Below are positions 43,332-52,132 of a stretch of DNA of 64,000 nucleotides, piece after piece (the stretch's first letter is position 1; each line of letters opens with the position of its first letter). Origin of the DNA: Dokdonia pacifica (GTDB lineage Bacteria > Bacteroidota > Bacteroidia > Flavobacteriales > Flavobacteriaceae). Where the stretch lies: contig NZ_FZNY01000001.1 in assembly GCF_900188275.1 (NCBI RefSeq), positions 868,001-932,000 on the forward strand, in the 5' to 3' direction. The position numbers and the translations under genes were made by a program. Below the pieces are notes generated by a model that made no database searches, was not told the DNA's origin, and worked only from the letters and a program-made list of their open reading frames with translations.

Positions 43332-44225
43332 ATGGAAAGAGAAGAATTAATAAGAAAATGGCTTGATAATGAGCTAAATCCTAAAGAGTTACAACTCTTT
43401 AAGGAGTTAGATGATTATGCAGATTTGATTCGTATTTCTGAAAGTGTTCAAAAATTCAAACCAACCTCTTTTGATACTGATCTAGAATTAGATAAATTAA
43501 AAAATACGATAGCGCACAAAAATCAGAAAAGAAATTGGTTAAAGCCATTATCTGCTATTGCAGCGGCTATTGTTGTACTTTTTGGCGTCTATTATTCTTT
43601 CTTATTACAAGAAACCGAAGTTTCAACGCTAGCGAGTCAAAAACAAGAAGTTATACTTCCTGATAATTCTAATGTTTCACTTAACTCATTGTCTTCATTA
43701 TCATACAATGAAAAAGATTGGGATCAACAACGAGAAGTTAAATTACAAGGAGAAGCCTTCTTTAAAGTAGAAAAAGGAACTACGTTTAATGTAAAAACAA
43801 AAACAGGACTTGTGACTGTTATTGGAACTCAATTTATAGTTAAAGACAGAGACGAATTATTTGAAGTTATATGTTATGAAGGAGCCGTACGCGTAGATCA
43901 TAATGGTCAATCTATAGTTTTAAAACAAGGAGATCGTTATATCAAAATGGCTGGAACCATAGCTTCTCAAACAAAAACAAAGCGACAAAGTCCTTCTTGG
44001 ATTTCGAATACTAGCACTTTTAAAAGTTTACCTTATAGTGCTGTTATTGCTGAGTTTGAAAGACAATATGATATTAAAATTATTGCAAAAGATATAAACT
44101 CAAAACAACTGTTTACGGGAAGTTTTATTCACAATGATATTGATATTGCCTTAAAATCTATTACCTTACCCCTAAATCTGGAGTACACCAGAACAAATCG
44201 AATGATAACTTTAAAGGGTGAATAA
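43332..44225 (+). CDS. FecR-family anti-sigma factor
   Basis: 297 residues. A short cytoplasmic N-terminus with a WLDNELNPKE motif, one TM (about 72-90), the FecR domain (VILPDNSNVSLNSLSSLSYN, GEAFFKVEKGTTFNVKT, VTVIGTQFIVKD), and the C-terminal DUF4974-type STN-like domain (AEFERQYDIKIIAKDINSKQ). It holds the ECF sigma factor in check until the TonB receptor signals. Its stop overlaps the receptor's GTG start by 8 nt. Confidence 0.9.
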   Translation: MEREELIRKWLDNELNPKELQLFKELDDYADLIRISESVQKFKPTSFDTDLELDKLKNTIAHKNQKRNWLKPLSAIAAAIVVLFGVYYSFLLQETEVSTLASQKQEVILPDNSNVSLNSLSSLSYNEKDWDQQREVKLQGEAFFKVEKGTTFNVKTKTGLVTVIGTQFIVKDRDELFEVICYEGAVRVDHNGQSIVLKQGDRYIKMAGTIASQTKTKRQSPSWISNTSTFKSLPYSAVIAEFERQYDIKIIAKDINSKQLFTGSFIHNDIDIALKSITLPLNLEYTRTNRMITLKGE

Positions 44226-46533
44226 AAAAAATAGATTAATTCTCTTTTTCATTATTGTCATTTTTAGTTTCTCTGAAATACTCTCTCAAACCAAAGAAGA
44301 AACTGAAAAAAAATCCCTCTCCTATGTATTGGAGCTCATAGAGGATCGGTATGATATTCGCTTTTCTTATGCAGATGACACCATCCTAAATAAAAAAACT
44401 ATTGTCCCCAAAACTGACCTGCCTTTAAAGCAGGTTTTGCTGATTTTAGAAAAAAATACTGGCTTAAAATTTGAAGTTATAGATGAACGTTTTATTGCTA
44501 TAAAACAAATTCAAGAAGAAACACTTGCGAGTCAACAACTAGAAGAAGTATACATAAAAAACTATCTTACTTCTGGTATTTCAACTAATAGGACTGGGGC
44601 TATTATAGTAAAACCAGATGATTTTGGGATCTTACCAGGTCTTATAGAACCTGACATACTACAAACCATCCAAGCTCTTCCGGGTATTTTAAGTGTAGAT
44701 GAAACGGTATCAAATATTAATGTCCGAGGAGGCACCCATGATCAAAATTTGATTTTATGGGACGGCGTAAAAGTATACCAATCTGGACATTTCTTTGGGT
44801 TAATCTCTGCATTCAATCCACACCTCGCAAAAAATATTTTTGTTGCAAAAAATGGAACAAGTGCTATTTATGGAGATGGGGTATCTAGTATCATAGATAT
44901 CCAACTAGACCCTTCTATTAATGATGAGTTTTCTGGAGGAATTGGATTTAATTTTATAGACGCAAATGCCGTTGCAAAAATCCCTTTATCAAAAAAAGTA
45001 GAACTCCAACTATCCGCTAGAAGATCTATCACCGACCTTATAGAAACACCAACATTTAATCAGTATTTTGATCGTGTTTTTCAAAACACTGAAATCACAA
45101 ATACACAATCTGATACGGATCAAACTATTATTAGAGATGAGGCATTTTACTTTTATGATATAGGAACAAAATTACTATATGATATTTCAGAAAAGGATAA
45201 GCTCCGTTTTAATTTTACATCTATTTTTAACTCTTTAGATTATCTAGAAGAAACAGATATTTTAAATACTAGAGAGGCTTCTAGTAGTGGTATTACACAA
45301 CAAAATATTGCTACAGGAATTACGTACACTAGAGATTGGAACACTTCATTTTCTAGTGACATACAACTTTACGGATCTTTTTATACACTAGATGCTACCA
45401 ATGCCGATATCATTAATGATCAACGATTAGATCAAAAAAACGAAGTCTTAGATACAGGTATAAAACTAAATACAAATTACAAAATTCGTAATGGTGTAAA
45501 CTGGGTGAATGGGTACCAACTTTTTGAGGTAGGCGTTACAAACTTAGAAGATGTAGACAATCCTCCTTTTAGAAGTAATGTCAAAGAAGTTTTAAGAAAT
45601 CATGCGCTCTATAGTGAGCTACATTTAACTACAAAATCTAAAAAAACAGATATAAAAACTGGGATAAGAGCCAATTACTTTGGAAAATTTGACAGACTAC
45701 TCCTAGAACCTAGAGTGAGCTTCAGTCAAGAGTTTTTATCCGATTTTAAAGTAGAGGTATTAGGAGAGCTTAAGAGTCAAACAACCTCTCAAATTATAGA
45801 TAGGCAAAATGATTTCATAGGTGTTGAGAGTAGACGTTGGGTATTAGCAAATGATAGTACAATCCCTATTATTAAAAGTAAACAAGCATCTATAGGCTTC
45901 AAATACAATAAAAATAAATTACTCGTCAGTGCCGAAGGTTATCTAAAAAAGGTAGATGGTATTACAGCTCGAAGTCAAGGATTTCAAAATCAATTCCAAT
46001 TTGTAAATGCTATTGGAGATTATGAAGTAAGAGGATTAGACTTTCTTATCAATAAAAGATTCAGAAACCTAAGCGCGTGGTTAAGTTATTCTTTTAGTGA
46101 AAACTACTATGAATTTGACACGCTAAATGACGGAAATCGTTTCCCAAATAATGCAGACATCACACATGCATTAACTTTTGCTGGAGCTTATACTATTGGA
46201 AACAATCTAAAATTTGCACTCGGTGTTAATTGGAGATCAGGCAATGTCACTACCTTGCCAGATGGAGATAGCCCTTTTGCAAGAGAGATTATTTATGGCC
46301 CTCCAAATGGGGAGCGAGTAAACGATTATATTAGAACCGATTTCTCATCTACCTATACATTTGATTTAAAAGGAAAAGCAAAAGGAAAAATAGGTGTCTC
46401 ACTATGGAATATATTAAATAGAGAAAACATCCTCAACACTTATTTTATTGTAAATGATGATAGTACAATTTCTAGAATAGATAATAAATCTCTAGGAATA
46501 ACCCCAAATTTTAGTTTTAGAGTTTCTTTTTAA
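44218..46533 (+). CDS. STN-containing TonB-dependent outer membrane receptor
   Basis: 771 residues from a GTG at 44218 overlapping fecR. Signal peptide (about 1-23), an STN/secretin N-domain (about 30-95: LSYVLELIEDRYDIRFSYAD), then the plug (TIQALPGILSVDETVSNINV, RGG, DGVKVYQSGHFFGLISAF) and a beta-barrel to the C-terminal F. The STN domain is the signalling module that contacts FecR, so the three genes form a surface-signalling unit. It has no SusD partner, so siderophore, vitamin or peptide uptake is more likely than a glycan utilisation locus. Confidence 0.9.
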   Translation: MNKKNRLILFFIIVIFSFSEILSQTKEETEKKSLSYVLELIEDRYDIRFSYADDTILNKKTIVPKTDLPLKQVLLILEKNTGLKFEVIDERFIAIKQIQEETLASQQLEEVYIKNYLTSGISTNRTGAIIVKPDDFGILPGLIEPDILQTIQALPGILSVDETVSNINVRGGTHDQNLILWDGVKVYQSGHFFGLISAFNPHLAKNIFVAKNGTSAIYGDGVSSIIDIQLDPSINDEFSGGIGFNFIDANAVAKIPLSKKVELQLSARRSITDLIETPTFNQYFDRVFQNTEITNTQSDTDQTIIRDEAFYFYDIGTKLLYDISEKDKLRFNFTSIFNSLDYLEETDILNTREASSSGITQQNIATGITYTRDWNTSFSSDIQLYGSFYTLDATNADIINDQRLDQKNEVLDTGIKLNTNYKIRNGVNWVNGYQLFEVGVTNLEDVDNPPFRSNVKEVLRNHALYSELHLTTKSKKTDIKTGIRANYFGKFDRLLLEPRVSFSQEFLSDFKVEVLGELKSQTTSQIIDRQNDFIGVESRRWVLANDSTIPIIKSKQASIGFKYNKNKLLVSAEGYLKKVDGITARSQGFQNQFQFVNAIGDYEVRGLDFLINKRFRNLSAWLSYSFSENYYEFDTLNDGNRFPNNADITHALTFAGAYTIGNNLKFALGVNWRSGNVTTLPDGDSPFAREIIYGPPNGERVNDYIRTDFSSTYTFDLKGKAKGKIGVSLWNILNRENILNTYFIVNDDSTISRIDNKSLGITPNFSFRVSF

Positions 46534-46540
46534 AAAACAA

Positions 46541-47494
46541 CTACTCCGTATATCTATCTCTTAAATTATCAAGCATTGTTTTTGTAATCTCTTCGAGTCC
46601 AAAACTATGCGACCATCCCCAATCATTTCTTGCTTCACTATCATCTATACTTTGTGGCCAAGTATCGGCAATAGATTGTCTAAAATCTGGTTCGTATGTT
46701 ATCTCAAATTCAGGTATATGCTTTTGAATACTAGTAGTAACATCTTCTGGCGCATAACTCACAGCCGCTAGATTGTAAGATGAGCGTATTTTAATAGCAT
46801 CAATAGGAGCATCCATAATAGCAATAGTTGCTTTTATCGCATCATCCATATACATCATAGGTAATACCGTACCTTCTTTTAAGAAACAACGGTATTGTCC
46901 ATGTTTTAAAGCCCGATGGTATATATCTACCGCATAATCTGTAGTTCCTCCACCTGGTTCTGTCGTATAGCTTATAAGCCCAGGATAACGTATGCTACGC
47001 ACATCTACTCCATATTTAGTATGATAGTACTCACACCAACGCTCTCCCGTTTGTTTAGAAATTCCATATACCGTAGAAGGCTCCATCACGGTAGTTTGTG
47101 GTGTATTTTGAGCAGGCGTCGTTTCTCCAAAAACAGCAATACTAGAAGGCCAGAATACTTTTTTCACTTTTTTGTCTTTGGCAAGATTTAAAATATGAAA
47201 AAGCGAATTCATATTAAGGTCCCATGCTTTTGCAGGAAAACGTTCAGCAATCGCACTCAACATGGCTGCCATAAGATATACCGTATCAACTTTATATCTA
47301 AAAACAATATCCTCAACTGCCTCTAAATCTGTTGCATCTAGTAACTCAAAATGAGCACTTTTCATCATCATTTCATTCCCTTCTCGTATATCACTCGCAA
47401 CAATTTTATCTTTGCCAAATCGTTTACTTAATGCCATTGTTAGTTCTGTTCCGATTTGCCCGCAAGCGCCTATAATAAGTATTCGTGATTTCAT
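46541..47494 (-). CDS. SDR-type L-threonine 3-dehydrogenase-like epimerase
   Basis: 317 residues. NAD-binding GACGQIG (about 8-14), LMAAMLSA, SSIAVFG, the catalytic YGISK (Tyr and Lys) and PGLISY. The PGGGTTDYAVDIYHRAL segment and the overall length match the short-chain threonine dehydrogenase family of bacteria rather than the zinc-dependent form. It would oxidise L-threonine to 2-amino-3-oxobutanoate. Confidence 0.8.
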   Translation of the reverse strand: MKSRILIIGACGQIGTELTMALSKRFGKDKIVASDIREGNEMMMKSAHFELLDATDLEAVEDIVFRYKVDTVYLMAAMLSAIAERFPAKAWDLNMNSLFHILNLAKDKKVKKVFWPSSIAVFGETTPAQNTPQTTVMEPSTVYGISKQTGERWCEYYHTKYGVDVRSIRYPGLISYTTEPGGGTTDYAVDIYHRALKHGQYRCFLKEGTVLPMMYMDDAIKATIAIMDAPIDAIKIRSSYNLAAVSYAPEDVTTSIQKHIPEFEITYEPDFRQSIADTWPQSIDDSEARNDWGWSHSFGLEEITKTMLDNLRDRYTE

Positions 47495-47518
47495 CTAAAC
47501 TATTTTTCAATAAAAGTA

Positions 47519-47534
47519 CGCTTTCGCGAAAGCG
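47519..47534. repeat. Palindrome GCTTTCGCGAAAGC, intergenic
   Basis: Perfect 16-bp palindrome, upstream of the divergent pair threonine dehydrogenase and the lipoprotein at 47711, with GTA/TAC flanks extending the dyad. Confidence 0.9.
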
Positions 47535-47710
47535 TATACAAAAGCAAACTTAATCATAAATTTTTCTTGTATATTCCTATTTAGGCTACTTTTGTCGAGT
47601 AACTTTTTTGTTACTTATAAAATGAGCATACATAAATTTAATTATCATTCACATTTTCATATAATTACATTTTTTATGCAAATTCCTGAATGTGAGAAAA
47701 TTTTAAACAA

Positions 47711-48352
47711 ATGAAGCAGCGTATACTCATATACTTATTAAGTTTATTTTTCCTTTTTACAGCATGTGAAAAGAAAGAAGCACAAGATCAGGAATCTGAA
47801 ACTATAAATGTAGTGACCATAGATACGATGATGATTCCTAATAGTACTCAAGGATTAAAACCTTCTTTACGCCTTACACCAAAAGCCCAAGAAGCGGTTA
47901 GAGATTGGTCATTGTATCAAAACCTTTCAAAAAGATTAGATAGCCTACAAGGAGTGTCTTTAGGGAAAACAAAAAGTCAATTATCAATTCTAATTGCAAC
48001 ATTTGATGGTCAAGAAGAAGCAGAAGAAGCCATTGTAAACTTAACGCCCGATAATTTGGAAAGTCCTGCTATAAATGCTCGATTATTATCGGTTGAAACA
48101 AAGCTTAAAATAGTCAATAACTATGCACAAAAAAGTGAGCCTAATGCCCAAGAAATTACAAATGGTATTATCGAACTTAAAAATGCTTTTCAGAATCTAA
48201 ATCTTCAAGTGAATGAAAAATTTGCATTAACTATAGAGGAAATGCTTGAGCAACTCAATCAAGAAATTGACAAAACAAATGATTCTCCAGAAGCAGAAAA
48301 ACCAACACCTAGAGGAAAACCTCCAGTAAAAATCTACAAACCAAATCAATAA
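47711..48352 (+). CDS. Lipoprotein with helical mature part
   Basis: 213 residues. Lipobox FTAC (Cys20), then an acidic helical region (KAQEAVRDWSLYQNLSKRLD and later LNLQVNEKFALTIEEMLEQL) and a Pro/Lys-rich tail (PRGKPPVKIYKPNQ). No family recognised. The upstream region shares a 24-bp word with the region before 32908. Likely anchored at the outer membrane. Confidence 0.65.
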   Translation: MKQRILIYLLSLFFLFTACEKKEAQDQESETINVVTIDTMMIPNSTQGLKPSLRLTPKAQEAVRDWSLYQNLSKRLDSLQGVSLGKTKSQLSILIATFDGQEEAEEAIVNLTPDNLESPAINARLLSVETKLKIVNNYAQKSEPNAQEITNGIIELKNAFQNLNLQVNEKFALTIEEMLEQLNQEIDKTNDSPEAEKPTPRGKPPVKIYKPNQ

Positions 48353-48379
48353 TACGTATTATTTTACTTGTATTTGTAG

Positions 48380-48487
48380 AGGTTCCAGTGTAGAAAAAAA
48401 GAAAATGGTGTTTGGAAAGTAAAATATTATGTACTGTCTATTGCTAATGAAAATGTAGCGACCATTACTGAAATAAAAAAAGAATAG
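48380..48487 (+). pseudogene. Possible gene remnant (35 codons without start)
   Basis: An open stretch reading RFQCRKKENGVWKVKYYVLS, then IANENVATITEIKKE, ending TAG. It has a stop directly upstream and no start codon. The composition is protein-like (Lys/Glu, alternating hydrophobic residues), so it may be the end of a decayed gene. The rest of the 284-nt gap before the M13 gene shows nothing clear. Confidence 0.3.
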
Positions 48488-48636
48488 GATCGCTTACAAA
48501 TGGAAAAAATGACAAAACAGTAAACAGCCTATATATCAGACTACTACGCTACATGTTTAGACTTTTGTATTTTCGTTGTAACAATACATAAAAAACTACG
48601 TCTTATTGACCATAATCAAGAAACCTTAAAACTGAT

Positions 48637-50706
48637 ATGAAACTAATAAAAACTGTTGCTATTGTAGCTTCTTGTACACTTGCACTTGCAAGTTGTAAAC
48701 AAGAAACAGCACAAAAAGACACAGCAACGACAACCACAGAAAAAATACCAGGTATTGTCCTAGAAAATATGGACACTGCTGTAAGTCCTAAAAATGATTT
48801 TTACAATTACGTAAATGGTAGTTGGATGAAAAACACAGAAATCCCTGCAGATCGCACAAGCTGGGGAGGATTTAGTGTATTACGTAAATCTACAGATGCA
48901 GATGTATTAAAAATACTAGCAGATGCAAAAGCGAGTGGCAAGTATGCTCCTGGATCTGATCAAGCAAAAGCAATTGCTATTTTTGATTCAAAATTAGATA
49001 CGGTTGCTCGTAACCAAGCAGGTATTGCACCTATTATGCCTGCCTTAAAAGAAATAGAAGGCATTACTAATCTAAGTGATTTACAAACCGTCCTTGCTAA
49101 AAATCCATCTGTAAGCTCTCCATTTATTGGAATAGGCGTACAAGGAGATTTAAATAATAGTGCTATGAATGCTGTTTATTTAGGAGCTAATGGACTTGGA
49201 TTACCTGATCGTGATTACTACTTAGAGCAGGATGATAAATCAAAAGAAATTCGTGAAGAGTATAAAAAGCATATTGCTAGAATGCTACAAATGATTGGAG
49301 ATAGCGAAAAAGATGCTCAAGTTGCTGCAGATAAAATCTTAGCAATGGAAACACAACTTGCTGAACCTCGTCTTGATAAAGTTCAAAGTCGTGATGCTCG
49401 TAACTACAACAACCCTCGCTCTATAAGTGAAGTAGATGCTATGCTTTCTTCTATAGATGTAAACAAAATGATTTCTGACCTAGGAATTACAAAGAAGTTT
49501 GATACACTTATTGTTACACAATTACGCTTCACTGAAGCTTTAGACAAATTCTTAAAAGAAACACCTATTGAAGACGTTAAAACCTTACTAAAATGGGACA
49601 CTTTTAATAGCGCTACTGGGTTATTAAGTACAGATGTCGAAACTGCAAACTGGGAATTTTACAGTAAGTATTTAAGTGGTGCAGAAAAACAACGCCCAGC
49701 AGACGAGCGTGCACTTGCTACGGTAAATGGAACCGTAGGTGAAGCTTTAGGGCAATTATATGTAGATGCTAAGTTTCCACCAGAGGCAAAAGCTAGCGCA
49801 GAAACAATGATTAAAAATGTAATTGAAGCTTATAAAGAAAGAATCCAGAAACTAGATTGGATGGGTGCAGAAACAAAAGCAAAAGCAATTGAAAAACTTG
49901 ATAAGTTTACTGTGAAAATTGCATATCCAGATAAGTGGGAAGATTATAGCGCGATGGAAGTATCTGCAGACAAAAGTTATTTTGATAATATGACTGCTGT
50001 AGGTAAATGGGGACAAGACAAAAACTATTCAGAAATTGGAGAGCCTGTAGATAAGTCAGAATGGGGAATGTCTCCACAAACAGTAAATGCATATTTCAAT
50101 CCACTTAATAATGAGATTGTATTCCCTGCAGCTATTTTACAACCACCTTTCTATAACTACACTGCAGATGAGGCTGTAAATTATGGAGGGATTGGAGCTG
50201 TAATTGGTCACGAAATTTCTCATGCATTTGATGATAGTGGTGCTCGTTTTGACAGCGACGGAAATCTTAAAAACTGGTGGACAGAAGATGATCTTAAAGC
50301 CTTTACAGAAAGAGGAGACGCACTTGCAGAACAATATAGCAACTTAGAAGTATTAGATAGTGTTTATGTAAATGGTAAGTTTACATTAGGAGAAAATATT
50401 GGAGACTTAGGAGGTGTTTTAGGAGCATATGATGGTCTTCAGAAATTCTTTAAAGAAAATGGACGTCCTGATGATATAGATGGATTTACTGCAGAACAAC
50501 GCTTCTTTATGTCATGGGCAACTGTATGGAGAACAAAGAGTCGTGATGAAGCATTACGTACACAGGTAAAAACTGACCCTCACTCTCCAGGAAAAGTACG
50601 TGCAACTCAACCACTTCTTAATGTAGATGCTTTCTATGAAGCATTTGATATCAAAGAAGGAGACGCTATGTATTTAGCACCAGAAAAACGTGTTCGTATC
50701 TGGTAA
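48637..50706 (+). CDS. M13 family zinc metallopeptidase (neprilysin/PepO-like) lipoprotein
   Basis: 689 residues. Lipobox LASC (Cys19). M13 features: DFYNYVNGSWMKNTEIPAD near the N-terminus, YFNPLNNEIVFPAAILQPPF, the zinc site HEISH (525-529), downstream ENIGDLGGV with the third ligand Glu, and the C-terminal DPHSPGKVRATQPLLN with the conserved NVDAFYEAF. The length is as in the family. Degrades peptides in the periplasm or at the surface. Ends at a clear terminator. Confidence 0.95.
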   Translation: MKLIKTVAIVASCTLALASCKQETAQKDTATTTTEKIPGIVLENMDTAVSPKNDFYNYVNGSWMKNTEIPADRTSWGGFSVLRKSTDADVLKILADAKASGKYAPGSDQAKAIAIFDSKLDTVARNQAGIAPIMPALKEIEGITNLSDLQTVLAKNPSVSSPFIGIGVQGDLNNSAMNAVYLGANGLGLPDRDYYLEQDDKSKEIREEYKKHIARMLQMIGDSEKDAQVAADKILAMETQLAEPRLDKVQSRDARNYNNPRSISEVDAMLSSIDVNKMISDLGITKKFDTLIVTQLRFTEALDKFLKETPIEDVKTLLKWDTFNSATGLLSTDVETANWEFYSKYLSGAEKQRPADERALATVNGTVGEALGQLYVDAKFPPEAKASAETMIKNVIEAYKERIQKLDWMGAETKAKAIEKLDKFTVKIAYPDKWEDYSAMEVSADKSYFDNMTAVGKWGQDKNYSEIGEPVDKSEWGMSPQTVNAYFNPLNNEIVFPAAILQPPFYNYTADEAVNYGGIGAVIGHEISHAFDDSGARFDSDGNLKNWWTEDDLKAFTERGDALAEQYSNLEVLDSVYVNGKFTLGENIGDLGGVLGAYDGLQKFFKENGRPDDIDGFTAEQRFFMSWATVWRTKSRDEALRTQVKTDPHSPGKVRATQPLLNVDAFYEAFDIKEGDAMYLAPEKRVRIW

Positions 50707-50735
50707 TACGCATTTATGACCACATAAAACTATAG

Positions 50736-50761
50736 AAAACCGCTTATAAATAAGCGGTTTT
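50736..50761 (+). terminator. Intrinsic terminator of the M13 gene
   Basis: Stem CCGCTTA / TAAGCGG with TAAA loop, flanked by AAAA and a TTTTC tract, 30 nt after the stop. Confidence 0.8.
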
Positions 50762-50918
50762 CTTGTTTTAGCTTTAAATAACACTTTATTTTACCTCCCA
50801 AGCCGCTAACAATCAGAACCTTACGTTTGTTTTTAAAATAAGTCAATATAAGTGCCTGTAAATCAATATATGGCACTATCATTGCCTAGTATTAAATAAT
50901 TAATTTTAAATTTTAAAA

Positions 50919-51110
50919 ATGAATAAAGGAACAGTGAAATTCTTCAACCAAACAAAAGGTTTTGGATTTATTACAGAAGAAGGAGCAAGCAAAGATCACT
51001 TTGTACACATTTCAGGTCTTGTAGACGAAATACGTGAAGGAGATGAAGTAGAGTTTGACCTACAAGAAGGTAACAAAGGACTAAATGCAGTAAACGTAAA
51101 AGTTTTATAA
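50919..51110 (+). CDS. Cold-shock domain protein
   Basis: 63 residues: MNKGTVKFFNQTKGFGFITE with the RNP1-like KGFGFI and RNP2-like HFVHIS. A single cold-shock domain, single-strand nucleic-acid binding. Its long untranslated leader (about 150 nt after the previous terminator) contains the hairpin AGTGCC / GGCACT (50851-50877), perhaps part of the regulation of this class of mRNA. Confidence 0.95.
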   Translation: MNKGTVKFFNQTKGFGFITEEGASKDHFVHISGLVDEIREGDEVEFDLQEGNKGLNAVNVKVL

Positions 51111-51131
51111 AACAGCATATATATTTTGTAC

Positions 51132-51159
51132 AAAACCCATCCTAGTGATGGGTTTTTTT
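51132..51159. terminator. Terminator of the cold-shock gene
   Basis: Stem AAAACCCATC / GATGGGTTTT with CTAGT loop and a T-rich tract, between convergent genes. Confidence 0.85.
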
Positions 51160-51167
51160 GTGTTTTT

Positions 51168-51971
51168 TTACAACGCTACTTTAAACTCATACCCTAGCAC
51201 ATCATAAACAGAAGTGCTATCTACTTTTTTAAAAACAACATCTCCTTCTTCATCATATTGAGGTGCTGTTAAATCTAATTTTTCAGCTTGTGCAGTATAA
51301 TACTCTCGCTTTGTAGGGTGTTGTGGAGCAACAGCATTAAAAATATGTCCAAAAGCATTTTTTTGAATAATAGATAAAAGAATCCCGATACAATCCTCAC
51401 GGTGTATCATATTTACAGGCGCATTCCCATTACTCAGTCCTTTTCTTCCTGCTAAAAAACGTACTGGGTTTCGGCTTCCCCCAAACAAGCCTCCAAAACG
51501 AACAATAGTGGTTTCAAACGCAGAGGTGTTAAAAAATATTTGTTCTACGTCATATAACTGTTTTGCGGCATTGCTTTGTGGTTTAGGAATATCCTTTTCT
51601 GTTACCTCTCCTTGAGCATCATCATACACAGAAGTACTACTAATCAGAATCACTTTTTTGATTGCTGCATTTTCTATTTCGTGTAAAAAATGCGCCATTT
51701 TAAGGGCATAATTAGCTCCTGTATTTCTCCTTAATCCTGGCGGAATCATAATAGCCAATACATCAGTATCAGAAAGAAGCGTGTCTATCTTTCCCGTAAC
51801 TCCTGTTTCTGTTAAAACGATGGGATAAGCGGCAACACCTCTTCTTGTCATTTCTTGCGCTTTAGCAGTATCTGTTACACTACCTTTTACCGTATACCCA
51901 AGACTAAGTAAGGTAGATGCAAATGCATTTCCTAACCATCCTAATCCAGCAATTGTGATTTTTTTATTCAA
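51168..51971 (-). CDS. NAD(P)-binding SDR-family epimerase/dehydratase-like
   Basis: 267 residues. ITIAGLGWLGNAFASTLLSL is the Rossmann start (GxGxxG), then ILISSTSVYDDAQGEVTE, IVRFGGLFGGSRNPVRFLAG and MIHREDCIGILLSII. This resembles the YeeZ/atypical SDR group (nucleoside-sugar epimerase-like). Substrate unknown. Convergent with the cold-shock gene. Confidence 0.8.
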   Translation of the reverse strand: MNKKITIAGLGWLGNAFASTLLSLGYTVKGSVTDTAKAQEMTRRGVAAYPIVLTETGVTGKIDTLLSDTDVLAIMIPPGLRRNTGANYALKMAHFLHEIENAAIKKVILISSTSVYDDAQGEVTEKDIPKPQSNAAKQLYDVEQIFFNTSAFETTIVRFGGLFGGSRNPVRFLAGRKGLSNGNAPVNMIHREDCIGILLSIIQKNAFGHIFNAVAPQHPTKREYYTAQAEKLDLTAPQYDEEGDVVFKKVDSTSVYDVLGYEFKVAL

Positions 51972-52040
51972 TAGTTTTTATTTTCATTCCTGCATCAGCA
52001 GAAACCTTATTAATATTCTTTTTCAGTAGTTATTTTTCTT

Positions 52041-52129
52041 TATACGCTTTAACGCTTCGCTCTCCCTTTGGTTGTGAACCTGTCTGCCGGCAGGCAGATC
52101 TCACAAATTCGCTTTAGCGAAAGCGTATA
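52041..52129. repeat. Intergenic repeat with inverted termini, copy B
   Basis: 89 bp, TATACGCTTT at one end and AAAGCGTATA at the other (perfect inverted 10-mers). Shares CGCTTCGCTCTCC, TGTGAACCTG and ACAAATTCGCTTT-type words with copies A and C. GC-rich hairpin CTGCCGGCAG in the middle. The end palindrome has a single change (GCTTTAGCGAAAGC). Confidence 0.85.
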
Positions 52130-52132
52130 ACA

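Noticed and set aside
47599-47616. Hairpin AGTAAC-TTTTTT-GTTACT as a terminator
   Set aside because: A short AT-rich stem in a divergent promoter region with no gene ending there; probably part of the upstream regulatory DNA.
52041-52129. Insertion sequence
   Set aside because: No transposase gene and under 100 bp; only a non-autonomous element would fit.
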